Shown piece by piece: positions 62,701 to 63,477 of a stretch of DNA of 64,000 nt. A program made the translations under genes and the position numbers. Location: positions 22,047,019-22,111,018 of the forward strand of contig OU342815.1 in NCBI GenBank assembly GCA_910591455.2, written 5' to 3'. A model generated the notes under the pieces. That model saw only the letters and a list, made by a program, of their open reading frames with translations, made no database searches and was not told the DNA's origin. The DNA is from Pholis gunnellus (lineage: Eukaryota > Chordata > Actinopteri > Perciformes > Pholidae). The number at the start of each line of letters is the position of its first letter. The first letter of the stretch is position 1.

Positions 62701-63477
62701 CACATTTTTTAATTGTGCCTGGAATTTGAGCAGGAACAGTCGTGCTGTAATTAATAATCTGCTGATTTGCACAATTTGAATATCAACATTTGAGTATTGT
62801 GTTGTTTTCTCACTGCTGTTTGACAATCAAGTCACTCTGACAGTAGCTGCCTTGAACAGACTCCCAACTCGTGACTCTCACTAATGAGGAGAAACGTTAC
62901 ACAAGCTGTATTTAATATATCTGTTGCAACAATAGCTTTAGACAGTGTGTGGGTTGAGCTGAACATTCAGGAGTCAAAGACTTTGACCTGCAATACAATG
63001 TTTTATATATATATCATTTATTTTCAGTGGAAATTCTAGTTATTACATCTATGCAGGATAATGTGGGGTCGTACCAGATGTTTAGGGCTTGAACTCGTCC
63101 CCGCGAATATTTCCTTTACGACCACAAGTAGTCATCGTTACATTTGGGTTTGCGTGATTGGAAAATTGTTTTAATCTTGCGTACTATTGCTAGTTCCTCA
63201 AGATTGCCAACTTTATCTTTAACATAAAACCTACGGGGAATCAAAAGTCATGAATCCAATGAAACATCCGTGGGCCGACTCACCCCGACTCCGTCCTCGT
63301 GCCTGTACTGTTTCCAGGCTCGGCCCGTGTCGCTGTGGAGCAGCAGGTAACTGCTGACCCAGTCCCAGCTGTCAAAACGCCCCTGCGTGGCCACAGCCGT
63401 CACCTCCATCTGCTCCCTGAGGTCCACCTGGAGCCAGGGCTCTTGTTCCGTCACAACGGGAGACCAGCCTCCTGCTC
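1..63477 (-). CDS. cntnap5: Contactin-associated protein 5-like gene (exons 3-24 of about 24; 5' and 3' ends cut by the window)
   Basis: Twenty-two exons, listed separately, join into one open frame of about 1,222 codons with matching phases at every junction. Order of domains: discoidin (partial), LamG1, LamG2, EGF, fibrinogen-like, LamG3, EGF, LamG4, linker, one transmembrane helix, short cytoplasmic tail. This is the Caspr layout. Distinctive segments such as FNQKSMSTVKDVISLRFKS, KNFHGCMENLYYNGINIIDL and NDGLWHSVSLN resemble CNTNAP5 more than CNTNAP1-4, from remembered family sequence. Known role of the family: single-pass neuronal adhesion proteins that work with contactins at axons and synapses. 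Human CNTNAP5 is about 1,306 residues, so roughly 70 N-terminal and 15 C-terminal residues lie outside. Teleosts carry cntnap5a and cntnap5b; I cannot tell which this is. Exons 3-24 occupy 63.5 kb, far less than the human locus. The span includes introns. Confidence 0.93.
151..1720. other. Intron 23
   Basis: No coding signal on either strand. It contains a short CAT microsatellite at 1471-1504 (on the plus strand it would read as a run of histidines, but there is no supporting gene). The rest is AT-rich unique-looking sequence. Confidence 0.8.
1721..1795 (-). CDS. cntnap5: cntnap5 exon 23: extracellular juxtamembrane linker
   Basis: 75 bp, residues 1148-1173. Acceptor TTTCTGCTCCTCCAG, donor GCAG|GTCTGT. 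Only one of the three frames is open, and it is the one demanded by the phase-1 neighbours. It reads DQTVTANKDKEQHGSSTQKD then LAVIAG. The end corresponds to the RSDSAVIGG that precedes the transmembrane helix in human CNTNAP5; the rest of the linker is poorly conserved in the family, so the call rests on position, phase and the last residues. Confidence 0.85.
1950..2963. mobile_element. TTAA-associated element with long inverted repeats, copy 1
   Basis: Left end AGGGTGACTAAGGTGTTTTT follows TTAA at 1946-1949. The right half is an imperfect reverse complement of the left: for example 2103-2180 (TTTCTGCCGCTGACTGGCTC, AAGTGTCTGCTAACGTTATG) mirrors 2431-2515, and 2012-2060 mirrors 2830-2890. Another TTAA is at 2964, but the right terminus is diverged and could end nearer 2945. 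A related copy lies at 38335. There is no transposase, so it is a non-autonomous, foldback-like element of a TTAA-targeting (piggyBac- or Kolobok-like) group. Superfamily not resolved. Confidence 0.65.
4022..4215. repeat. Dispersed teleost repeat fragment
   Basis: Contains AACCGCTTATCCTGTTCCCA, CCCAGCTGACATTGGGCAGG, GGGATTCGAACTCTTGGCCC and GACAGTGCTAGCCACCAC. I recognise these as parts of a very common fish interspersed repeat, here shortened and rearranged. The rest of intron 22 outside this and the element at 1950 shows nothing recognisable. Confidence 0.55.
4542..4588. repeat. (TG)n microsatellite beside the exon 22 donor
   Basis: About 23 uninterrupted TG units on the plus strand, read as CA repeats in the cntnap5 transcript, beginning 10 nt after the last base of exon 22. 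Confidence 0.97.
4599..4799 (-). CDS. cntnap5: cntnap5 exon 22: end of laminin G4
   Basis: 201 bp, residues 1081-1148. Acceptor GCATCTCCGCAG, donor CAAG|GTGAAA. Encodes RENLDEEVMQAASKGFIGCL, SSVQFNHVAPLKAALTNRGS and a membrane-proximal piece ending STSHTLQ. GFxGCLSSVQFNH-APLKAAL is conserved in all Caspr proteins. Phase 1 in, phase 1 out. The intron to exon 21 is only 149 bp. A long CA repeat in the transcript begins 10 nt past the donor. Confidence 0.95.
4949..5036 (-). CDS. cntnap5: cntnap5 exon 21: laminin G4
   Basis: 88 bp, residues 1052-1081. Acceptor CCACTCGACCAG, donor ACCA|GTAAGT. Encodes IDQDIHRKYTLSSDAELILI and RSLTLGKVT; RSLTLGKV is identical to what I recall for human CNTNAP5. 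A second in-frame AG lies 9 nt downstream (after IDQ), so three residues could be skipped by alternative acceptor use. Phase 0 in, phase 1 out. Confidence 0.92.
5224..5253. repeat. Poly-C tract, 30 bp
   Basis: Thirty consecutive C on the plus strand (G in the transcript) in intron 20. Longest of eight such tracts in the window. Confidence 0.97.
5590..6020 (+). repeat. Dispersed repeat family X, copy 1
   Basis: Shares long near-identical stretches with 21338-21705 and 35234-35655, which lie in the opposite orientation. Diagnostic pieces are CATTTACTAAATGAACATCA, TCAAGAGAGAAGTAGAGTCA, TAGACTTCTATACAACCAGA and GAGTCGCCCCCTGGTGG. There is no coding capacity. It is probably a non-autonomous mobile element that is frequent in spiny-rayed fish. 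The 6020-6391 stretch that follows is unidentified. Confidence 0.75.
6400..7282 (+). mobile_element. hAT (Charlie-like) DNA transposon, internally deleted, with intact ends
   Basis: 883 bp. Terminal inverted repeats CAGGGGTGGCCAACC at 6400-6414 and its exact reverse complement at 7268-7282. It is flanked by a perfect 8-bp target-site duplication TACTAGGC at 6392-6399 and 7283-7290, the length expected for hAT elements. Inner ends carry GCGGCTCTTT-type subterminal repeats. It contains one ORF for the transposase C terminus (separate entry); the DDE catalytic region is missing, so it cannot move by itself. It is inserted in intron 20, antisense to cntnap5, 13 nt beyond the exon 20 donor. Confidence 0.95.
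6500..6958 (+). pseudogene. hAT transposase remnant, C-terminal dimerisation domain
   Basis: 152 codons. Residues about 72-135 contain the hAT C-terminal dimerisation region: ALKILSMFGSTYVCESVFST followed by LKHVKSKHRSVLTDTHVKEL. This resembles the C termini of ZBED/GTF2IRD2-like, Charlie-type transposases. Full hAT transposases are about 500-700 residues; the BED zinc finger and most of the catalytic core are absent. The frame is open to a TAA at 6956, which suggests a fairly recent internal deletion rather than slow decay. The start codon is arbitrary. Confidence 0.88.
7306..7439 (-). CDS. cntnap5: cntnap5 exon 20: laminin G4
   Basis: 134 bp, residues 1007-1051. Acceptor CTTTGTTTCCAG, donor CAG|GTGAGC. 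Encodes GSLQIWYHLQTDRSPDVFSP and LTNLADGRLHRIRIHRVGKN, ending LYVQ. SLQI-Y-L and LADG-LH-I-I-R are conserved in CNTNAP3/4/5. Phase 1 in, phase 0 out. A hAT transposon sits just past this donor (see the mobile element at 6400). Confidence 0.93.
7440..11172. other. Intron 19, no recognised genes
   Basis: 3.7 kb of mostly unique-looking, moderately AT-rich sequence. The only definite feature is an AC microsatellite at about 11009-11039. Short ORFs on both strands show no family resemblance. Confidence 0.75.
11009..11039. repeat. (AC)n microsatellite
   Basis: About 15 AC units interrupted by one ATGC, in intron 19. Confidence 0.95.
11173..11400 (-). CDS. cntnap5: cntnap5 exon 19: laminin G4, first part
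   Basis: 228 bp, residues 931-1007. Acceptor TTTGTTGCTGCAG, donor AACG|GTACGT. Encodes VSVSFDMESSVTYTFQEPFS, then SRAREDMAFSFVTSQRPAML and STFSQQYIAVILAKNG. SVTY-FQEP and FSFVT-x-PS are the CNTNAP5 form of LamG4. Phase 1 in, phase 1 out. Confidence 0.94.
11401..12838. other. Intron 18
   Basis: No coding signal or recognised repeat. A long minus-strand ORF across 11066-11827 is exon 19 read through into the intron in another frame. Confidence 0.75.
12839..13078 (-). CDS. cntnap5: cntnap5 exon 18: end of laminin G3 and EGF-like domain 2
   Basis: 240 bp, residues 851-931. Acceptor TTCTCCTCACAG, donor CAAG|GTGAGT. Encodes GTASQQRGFLGCIRTLTVNG and VSFDLEERAKMTPGVTSGCP, then an EGF module GYCSGSTSLCHNRGRCIEKS with NGYVCDCSQSAYGGTTCN. 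FLGCIRSL-NG and LEERAK-T-GV-GC are family hallmarks. Phase 1 in, phase 1 out. Confidence 0.95.
13999..14919. repeat. Minisatellite with a 16-bp unit, about 0.92 kb
   Basis: Degenerate tandem array of CCTGGGAACATAGGAC (16 bp), roughly 55 units, in intron 17. Because 16 is not a multiple of 3, each reading frame cycles through the same 16-residue peptide every 48 bp. The minus strand (transcript sense) is largely stop-free, giving overlapping ORFs of 100-300 codons rich in GSYVPRVLCSQGPMFP. Distinct variants (TATATGTCCCTGGGAACATA near 14104, 14437 and 14880) recur every 330-450 bp, which indicates a higher-order duplication. Nothing suggests a protein: no homology, no splice support, pure repeat composition. 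Confidence 0.95.
15296..15311. repeat. Poly-G tract, 16 bp
   Basis: Sixteen consecutive G in intron 17. The remaining intron 17 sequence (13079-13998 and 14920-16260) shows nothing else recognisable. Confidence 0.95.
16261..16479 (-). CDS. cntnap5: cntnap5 exon 17: laminin G3, middle
   Basis: 219 bp, residues 778-851. Acceptor GGCTGCCCAG, donor TGTGG|GTAGGC. Encodes VVTFSFDVGNGPAVLTVKS, LPLNDRQWHYVRAERNVKEA and SLQVDQLPLRFLEAPADGHL, ending SSQLFVG. FDVGNGP and WHYVRAERN-K are conserved in CNTNAP3/4/5. Phase 1 in, phase 1 out. A UG repeat precedes the acceptor in the transcript. Confidence 0.95.
16501..16524. repeat. (AC)n microsatellite upstream of the exon 17 acceptor
   Basis: Twelve AC units on the plus strand, read as UG repeats in the transcript, ending about 21 nt before exon 17. 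Confidence 0.96.
17330..17500 (-). CDS. cntnap5: cntnap5 exon 16: laminin G3, first part
   Basis: 171 bp, residues 721-778. Acceptor CTTTGCTTTCAG, donor AGCT|GTGAGT. Encodes SLWNAASFYQESSYLYFPTL, QAELASDISFYFKTSAPSGV and FLENQGLKDFIRVEL. FWNA-SF, DISFYFKT and GVFLEN-G-KDFIR mark the start of LamG3 in CNTNAP3/4/5. Phase 1 in, phase 1 out. Confidence 0.95.
18365..18623. mobile_element. hAT-like MITE with CTAGGGCTGCACGATTA ends
   Basis: The right end reads TAATCGTGCAGCCCTAG; the left end TTCGGGCTGTACAATTATGG is its degenerate inverted copy. The body carries CACGATTATTAACTGATTTT and AATCGGGATTGCGGTTAATA, familiar from a common teleost MITE. TTTGAC occurs immediately outside both ends (18359-18364 and 18624-18629), a likely partial target-site duplication. 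No coding capacity. It lies in intron 15, which is otherwise unremarkable. Confidence 0.8.
19218..19345 (-). CDS. cntnap5: cntnap5 exon 15: end of the fibrinogen-like region
   Basis: 128 bp, residues 678-721. Acceptor GTGTGTGTGCCACAG, donor GACA|GTAGGT. Encodes ANDTGILSYKDHLPVSQIVI, GDTNRTGSQAVYHVGPLRCY and GD. SYKDHLPV-QIVI-DT and GPLRCYGD are conserved Caspr motifs. Phase 2 in, phase 1 out. The acceptor has a UG-rich rather than pyrimidine-only tract. Confidence 0.94.
20186..20400. repeat. Fragment of the teleost GTGGAATGTAACTAAGTA repeat
   Basis: Begins GCAGTGGTGGAATGTAACTA and includes TTTACTCCGCTACATCACAG and TGACAGCTTTAGTTACCTCT. I recognise it as one end of a widespread fish interspersed repeat. 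A more complete, inverted copy is at 32655-33405. Located in intron 14. Confidence 0.7.
20721..20750. repeat. (TG)n microsatellite beside the exon 14 donor
   Basis: Fifteen TG units on the plus strand, read as CA repeats in the transcript, about 10 nt past the exon 14 donor. Confidence 0.96.
20761..20917 (-). CDS. cntnap5: cntnap5 exon 14: fibrinogen-like domain
   Basis: 157 bp, residues 626-678. Acceptor TTTGTTACAG, donor CATG|GTATAC. Encodes GSPLTWWLDREGEKRSYWGG, then LPGVQQCSCSLEENCVDMNY and FCNCDADTDAW. The TWW, YWGG and CNCDAD motifs are standard in this part of Caspr proteins. Phase 1 in, phase 2 out. The transcript has a CA repeat starting about 10 nt past the donor (see findings). 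Confidence 0.94.
21338..21705 (-). repeat. Dispersed repeat family X, copy 2
   Basis: Reverse orientation relative to the copy at 5590. It contains CACCAGGGGGCGACTCCTCT and GTTGTATAGAAGTCTATGAG, then the shared middle ending near CTAGTTTCACGTCTTCTTC, after which it diverges. A TA microsatellite follows at 21733-21751. Confidence 0.72.
22010..22290. repeat. Possible degenerate non-LTR retrotransposon 3' end
   Basis: C-rich, with CTCCTGCTCATTCACCCGCT, TGGAGTTTTTGTTGCCTGTC and CATGCATTTGAGTTCCTCTG, in the style of fish L2/Maui-type 3' ends that finish in a 'gcatttgggtcc' motif. No frame or clear tail survives. Weak call. Confidence 0.35.
22291..24206. other. Intron 13, middle part
   Basis: Nothing coding. 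A diverged fish-type 'ATCGGCC..GATATC' repeat patch is possible at 23665-23760 but too short to place. Confidence 0.5.
24211..24622. mobile_element. TTAA-flanked MITE
   Basis: 412 bp between TTAA at 24207-24210 and TTAA at 24623-24626. Ends are AGGGAACATATCATTA and, inverted, AGGGGAGATTTCATGCTCAT. Internal pieces GGTATCTGGAGTTACTAACC, TTCAACAAGCCATTATAGAT and AAAGCATGTAAACATG are familiar from a very abundant teleost element. A TTAA duplication is characteristic of piggyBac and Kolobok transposons. No coding capacity. Confidence 0.85.
25905..27060. mobile_element. Composite repeat with foldback segment, copy A
   Basis: Shares 25905-25980, 26140-26390 and 26576-26890 with 36780-37500 (for example ACATCCAAAATACAC, CATGGTGATCTCTATGAGTT, GTCTCTTTAAAGGACGTTTT and AATGCCTCATTTGCATAT). 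Inside are two arms of about 120 bp, 26385-26510 and 26915-27055, that are imperfect reverse complements around a 400-bp spacer. A second repeat (CTTGCTCAAGGACACATCGA, GGTTTGAACCGCCAACCCTC) is inserted at about 25985-26125. Family unknown; no coding capacity. Confidence 0.65.
27527..27727 (-). CDS. cntnap5: cntnap5 exon 13: fibrinogen-like domain
   Basis: 201 bp, residues 559-626. Acceptor TTTCTCTTCCAG, donor AAAG|GTCAGT. Encodes EEKVWTVLEHNSTAPVTVQG, then IMRFDYGAAAEQLRAVVTGS and EQCQQEVVYNCKKSRLFNT. The DYG-x3-EQL-AV and CQQEV-Y-C pattern matches CNTNAP5. Possible glycosylation at HNST. Phase 1 in, phase 1 out. Confidence 0.94.
27728..30130. other. Intron 12, upper part
   Basis: No gene. 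The stretch from about 28712 (TAAAGTCCCTCTCCAGG) to 29200 has the look of a dispersed element carrying a short plus-strand acidic frame (CMFDSDEEFFVYPNQQLADM near 28920-28980), but I could not assign it. Confidence 0.4.
30158..30177. repeat. Poly-C tract, 20 bp
   Basis: Twenty consecutive C, preceded by three copies of a 9-bp unit AATGGACCC. Confidence 0.96.
30640..30870. repeat. Degenerate tandem repeat, about 24-bp unit
   Basis: Imperfect copies of TTTGTGTCTCTTTGTAGTTG about every 24 bp. The same unit forms a longer array at 55395-55870, and both arrays end in GTGGTCATTGT followed by TTCTGGTT-like sequence. The array creates a hydrophobic plus-strand ORF of 78 codons that is an artefact of the repeat. 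Confidence 0.8.
31198..31317 (-). CDS. cntnap5: cntnap5 exon 12: start of the fibrinogen-like domain
   Basis: 120 bp, residues 519-559. Acceptor TGCTTCTTCCAG, donor ACAG|GTAAGA. Encodes IYEPSCEAYKLIGSSSGFYS, then IDPDGSGPLGPTQVYCNMT. DGSGPLGP-x-x-VYCNMT is the conserved opening of the fibrinogen-like region in Caspr proteins. N-x-T at CNMT is a possible glycosylation site. Phase 1 in, phase 1 out. Confidence 0.95.
31318..32411. other. Intron 11 with a poly-G tract
   Basis: Contains 20 consecutive G at 32328-32347, about 64 nt downstream of the exon 11 donor (poly-C in the transcript). Otherwise nothing recognisable. Confidence 0.8.
32412..32518 (-). CDS. cntnap5: cntnap5 exon 11: EGF-like domain 1
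   Basis: 107 bp, residues 483-519. Acceptor TTCTTCTTCAG, donor AACT|GTAAGC. Encodes CLPNLCEHGGRCSQTW, then FSCDCSGTGYSGATCHN, with the six cysteines of an EGF module in C-x4-C-x5-C-x8-C-x-C-x8-C spacing. Phase 2 in, phase 1 out; the split serine codon with exon 12 gives CHNSIYEPSCEAYK, as in other Caspr proteins. Confidence 0.95.
32655..33405 (-). repeat. Teleost 'AAGTATTCAGACC ... GTACCTCAACATTGTA' repeat, diverged
   Basis: Starts GAGAAAGTATTCAGACCTTT and ends with CCCAATGTTGTCAAATAAAG, GTAGCATAAAATGGGAGTAA and AAAGTACCTCAACATTGTAA, the reverse complement of the family seen at 20186. Both ends are recognisable but the middle is degraded. No coding capacity. Confidence 0.7.
33406..35233. other. 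Intron 10, unique-looking part
   Basis: No gene and no recognised repeat. ORFs up to 122 codons here (for example plus strand 33812-34180) have no domain signal. Confidence 0.65.
35234..35655 (-). repeat. Dispersed repeat family X, copy 3
   Basis: The most complete copy. It runs from GTCCACCAGGGGGCGACTCC, through CATGATGTTCATTTAGTAAA and GGGGATGCTTTAGGGCGGGG, to CCAAGATGGCGACAAAATGG and TTATATACAGTCTATGAGAC. Same orientation as copy 2 and opposite to copy 1. Confidence 0.75.
35725..35745. repeat. Poly-C tract, 21 bp
   Basis: Twenty-one consecutive C in intron 10, about 70 bp after repeat copy 3. Confidence 0.96.
36537..36696 (-). CDS. cntnap5: cntnap5 exon 10: end of laminin G2
   Basis: 160 bp, residues 430-483. 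Acceptor CACTTCACCTCCAG, donor ACAG|GTAAAG. Encodes GCPTADCQNLTPDFQGCVRL, IFINGQPTNLNRVQQGSLGK and YNELQFDTCNIRD. The QGC-RLI and VQQGSLG motifs are diagnostic of Caspr LamG2. Possible glycosylation at NLT. Phase 1 in, phase 2 out. The frame has no methionine, so simple ORF finders starting at ATG miss it. Confidence 0.93.
36780..37500. mobile_element. Composite repeat, copy B
   Basis: Same family as 25905-27060 but without the foldback arms and without the inserted second repeat, so it probably shows the more original structure. It fills most of intron 9, between exons 9 and 10. Confidence 0.65.
37608..37751 (-). CDS. cntnap5: cntnap5 exon 9: laminin G2, middle
   Basis: 144 bp, residues 382-430. 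Acceptor TTGTTCTCTAG; the donor is GGAG|GTTTGT, weaker than the GTGAG/GTAAG of most other exons. Encodes HRVNDGLWHSVSLNTSNQQ, then ITLTVDGEPSSS, ending NFNFGG. NDGLWHSVS matches the CNTNAP5 LamG2 core. Phase 1 in, phase 1 out; the continuation GGCPTADCQ in exon 10 confirms that the unusual donor is used. Confidence 0.9.
38335..38866. mobile_element. TTAA-associated element with long inverted repeats, copy 2
   Basis: 532 bp. The right end GAAAAATACCTAAGTTACCC T abuts TTAA at 38867-38870. The left end AGGGAAAACTTCGGCATTTT is its degenerate inverse and follows TGAA. Arms include TGTGTCTAAGTGACAAATGG (left) mirrored by GTTAGTCACTTAGACACAAG (right). Internal sequence matches the element at 1950 (CAGACACCTATAATAAC, TCTGAGCCTGTCAGTGGCAG). 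Intron 8. Confidence 0.72.
38871..41799. other. Intron 8, middle part
   Basis: No gene. A purine-rich imperfect tandem (GGAGATAGGAGATAGGAGAC and neighbours) sits at about 41660-41706. Confidence 0.7.
41804..42150. repeat. Fragment of a TTAAAGGGACCCT-type teleost repeat
   Basis: Begins with TTAA then AGGGACCCTGTGGAATTTTC and continues AACAAACAAAAGGCATGTTT and CATATTGAGTGTATTTCATT, the start of another common fish element. The right end is not evident. Confidence 0.5.
42255..42378. repeat. Fragment of a dispersed teleost repeat
   Basis: CACAGTGACCTTTGACCACA, CAGTTCATCCTTGAGTCCAA and GTGGACTTTTGAGACAAATG match a repeat I know as frequent in spiny-rayed fish. It ends about 75 bp from exon 8. 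Confidence 0.6.
42451..42718 (-). CDS. cntnap5: cntnap5 exon 8: laminin G2, first part
   Basis: 268 bp, residues 293-382. Acceptor CTCGTCCTCCAG, donor CTG|GTGAGT. Encodes GNVTFSCSPPQLVACTFLSS, then SFLSLP and a QFRTWNPDGLLLSVQ strand pair typical of LamG2. Possible N-glycosylation at NVT and NNS. Phase 0 in, phase 1 out. It is GC-rich compared with the flanking intron. Confidence 0.94.
43051..43160. repeat. Fragment of the TTAAAGG-AATAGTTTGACA teleost repeat
   Basis: TTAAAGGAATAGTTTGACAA and AAATATGCTTATTTG, then TTGCCGAGAGATAAGAAGAG: the left part of a common fish element. An inverted piece of its other end (TTTCCAGTCCTTATGCTAAG) sits right after the poly-C at 44000-44030. Confidence 0.6.
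43981..43999. repeat. Poly-C tract, 19 bp
   Basis: Nineteen consecutive C in intron 7. Confidence 0.96.
44658..44698. repeat. (TGG)n followed by a 19-bp poly-G
   Basis: Seven TGG units run directly into 19 G (44680-44698). It gives glycine or proline runs in shadow ORFs on both strands. Confidence 0.96.
44852..45405 (+). repeat. Broken dispersed teleost repeat
   Basis: CCATTTTAGTCCAGACAGAA, ACAGACATTCATGGTCCCCA and GAGGATGTATTCTAATGACT at 44860-44960, then TTGGTACATGCATTCATCCC at 45340: pieces of one known fish repeat interrupted by other sequence. A reverse-oriented fragment is at 58030-58290. A TA/CA low-complexity patch follows at 45412-45470, and a SINE-like or tRNA-like remnant (CTCAAGGACATGCAGG, AACCGCCAACCTTGAGG) at about 45500-45650. 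Confidence 0.55.
46587..46730 (-). CDS. cntnap5: cntnap5 exon 7: end of laminin G1
   Basis: 144 bp, 48 codons, residues 245-292, phase 0 on both sides. Acceptor CTTCAATCGCAG, donor GTG|GTGAGT. Encodes LSFGGIPLPGKPGTFLRKNF followed by HGCMENLYYNGINIIDLAKR. The cysteine of FHGCMEN pairs with the next exon's CSP cysteine in LamG domains of this family. Close to the equivalent human CNTNAP5 exon in both length and sequence. Confidence 0.95.
47035..47420 (+). pseudogene. Tc1-like transposase remnant (TcMar-Tc1)
   Basis: Two frames together recall the C-terminal part of a fish Tc1 transposase: FTDFGVEELGWPAQS then LHLWDELGH (frame at 47118), followed after a frameshift by LTNALVADWKKIPTAIGSKI (frame at 47308). 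The usual DLNPIE segment with the catalytic D is deleted between WPAQS and LHLWDEL, as is about 60 bp near 47110. Upstream, GGTCTGCGGCTGTTGTTCAT and GGGAAATCTTAATGCTACAG at 47042-47110 fit the same element. No terminal repeats found. A dead fossil in intron 6. Confidence 0.88.
47421..48877. other. Intron 6, remainder
   Basis: No gene or recognised repeat. A short perfect inverted repeat around GAACCCGTCGG lies at about 48290-48315 (AATCTCAGAACCCGACGG / CCGACGGGTTCTGAGATT). Confidence 0.6.
48878..49062 (-). CDS. cntnap5: cntnap5 exon 6: laminin G1, middle
   Basis: 185 bp, residues 183-244. Acceptor TGTGCTTCCGCAG, donor GAG|GTGAGT. Encodes DDSRLRFSSG, GSLLDDQQWHSVHIERFNKQ and VNLTVDSHTQHFHTKGEG, ending LEVDYE. 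The LLDDQ-WHSV segment is a hallmark of Caspr LamG1. N-x-T in VNLTVD is a possible N-glycosylation site. Phase 1 in, phase 0 out. The intron to exon 5 is only 353 bp. Confidence 0.94.
49416..49619 (-). CDS. cntnap5: cntnap5 exon 5: laminin G1, first part
   Basis: 204 bp, residues 115-183. Acceptor CTTCTCTTTTAG, donor TTAG|GTGAAC. Encodes SYVADFDGRSSLLYRF, then DVISLRFKSHQAEGVLLHGE and QRGDYITLELHRG, the first beta strands of a laminin G domain. It joins exon 4 through a split lysine codon, giving CSYKSYVADFDG, very close to human CNTNAP5. Phase 1 in, phase 1 out. Confidence 0.94.
49719..50520. mobile_element. Long-inverted-repeat element starting TTGGTAACACTTTC
   Basis: About 800 bp and very AT-rich. 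The outer ends CTTTCTATGAGGCC (left) and GGCGTCATAGAAAG (right) are inverted, as are inner blocks AAGTGGACGTTGTTTGCTTT (near 50016) and AAAGCAAACGACGGCCACTT (near 50292). Many ATAATGCATTATAA palindromes occur between them. TTGGTAACACTTT is the known start of a frequent teleost element; the matching GTTACCA at the far right end has been lost. No coding capacity. Intron 4. Confidence 0.7.
50800..50815. repeat. Poly-G tract, 16 bp
   Basis: Sixteen consecutive G in intron 4. Confidence 0.95.
52080..52290. repeat. Possible non-LTR retrotransposon 3' end
   Basis: CCTGCCTGCCTGAGTTTCCT, GAGAATAAATAGTTTCTGTC and TCTGCCTTTGGGTCCACCGG resemble the 3' ends of fish L2/Maui or tRNA-derived retroposons, which finish in CTGCATTTGGGTCC. 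No reverse transcriptase frame is present. Confidence 0.45.
52606..52696. repeat. Short inverted repeat with AGCTAAC tandem
   Basis: CGTTAACGTTAGCTGTTAGC at about 52606-52626 is mirrored by the GCTAACAGCTAACAGCTAAC run at 52666-52692. A stem of roughly 15-18 bp could form. Function unknown, probably repeat-derived. Confidence 0.6.
53571..53718 (-). CDS. cntnap5: cntnap5 exon 4: end of the discoidin domain
   Basis: 148 bp, residues 66-115. Acceptor TTTTACCTGCAG, donor ACA|GTGAGT. Encodes RFVGNVNSEAVVQNKL and FLRFVPLDWNPSGWMGLRVE, ending in the EVYGCSY motif whose cysteine closes the discoidin domain. Phase 0 in, phase 1 out. It is separated from exon 3 by the largest intron in the window (9.6 kb). 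Family members usually have W-x-F/A-G-N near the exon 3-4 junction; here it reads GVG-RFVGN, a small local divergence. Confidence 0.92.
53719..55394. other. Intron 3, proximal part
   Basis: No gene or recognised repeat; short poly-A runs at 54121-54133 and 54846-54858 (plus strand). Confidence 0.65.
55395..55870. repeat. Degenerate tandem repeat, about 24-bp unit, long array
   Basis: About 20 imperfect units of TTTGTGTCTCTTTGTAGTTG and variants, the same family as 30640-30870. It generates a hydrophobic plus-strand ORF of 88 codons that is not a gene. Confidence 0.8.
56952..56976. repeat. (GT)n microsatellite
   Basis: Twelve GT units in intron 3. Confidence 0.95.
58030..58290 (-). repeat. 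Fragment of a dispersed teleost repeat
   Basis: GGGTGTTAGCATGCTAACAT, CACAAAATGCAGCTGAGGCT, ACATTTCATGGCAATCCACC and TATTTAACTCAAAACCACAT are the reverse complement of the family partly present at 44852-45405. Confidence 0.6.
59260..59470. repeat. AT-rich low-complexity patch
   Basis: Runs of TATA and AATAAT without longer structure, in intron 3. The flanking 58300-59260 and 59470-63283 show no gene and no repeat I can name. Confidence 0.7.
63284..63477 (-). CDS. cntnap5: cntnap5 exon 3: discoidin (F5/8C) domain, first visible part
   Basis: 194 bp, residues 1-65 of the visible protein. Acceptor CCCCCCTTCAG, donor GG|GTGAGT. It enters in phase 1 (two bases complete a codon) and leaves in phase 0. 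It encodes GAGGWSP, then WLQVDLREQMEVTAVATQG and SDTGRAWKQYRHED, which are typical of the galactose-binding-like jelly-roll of the discoidin domain at the N terminus of Caspr proteins. The preceding exon, carrying the signal peptide side, is not visible between here and position 64000. Confidence 0.92.
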
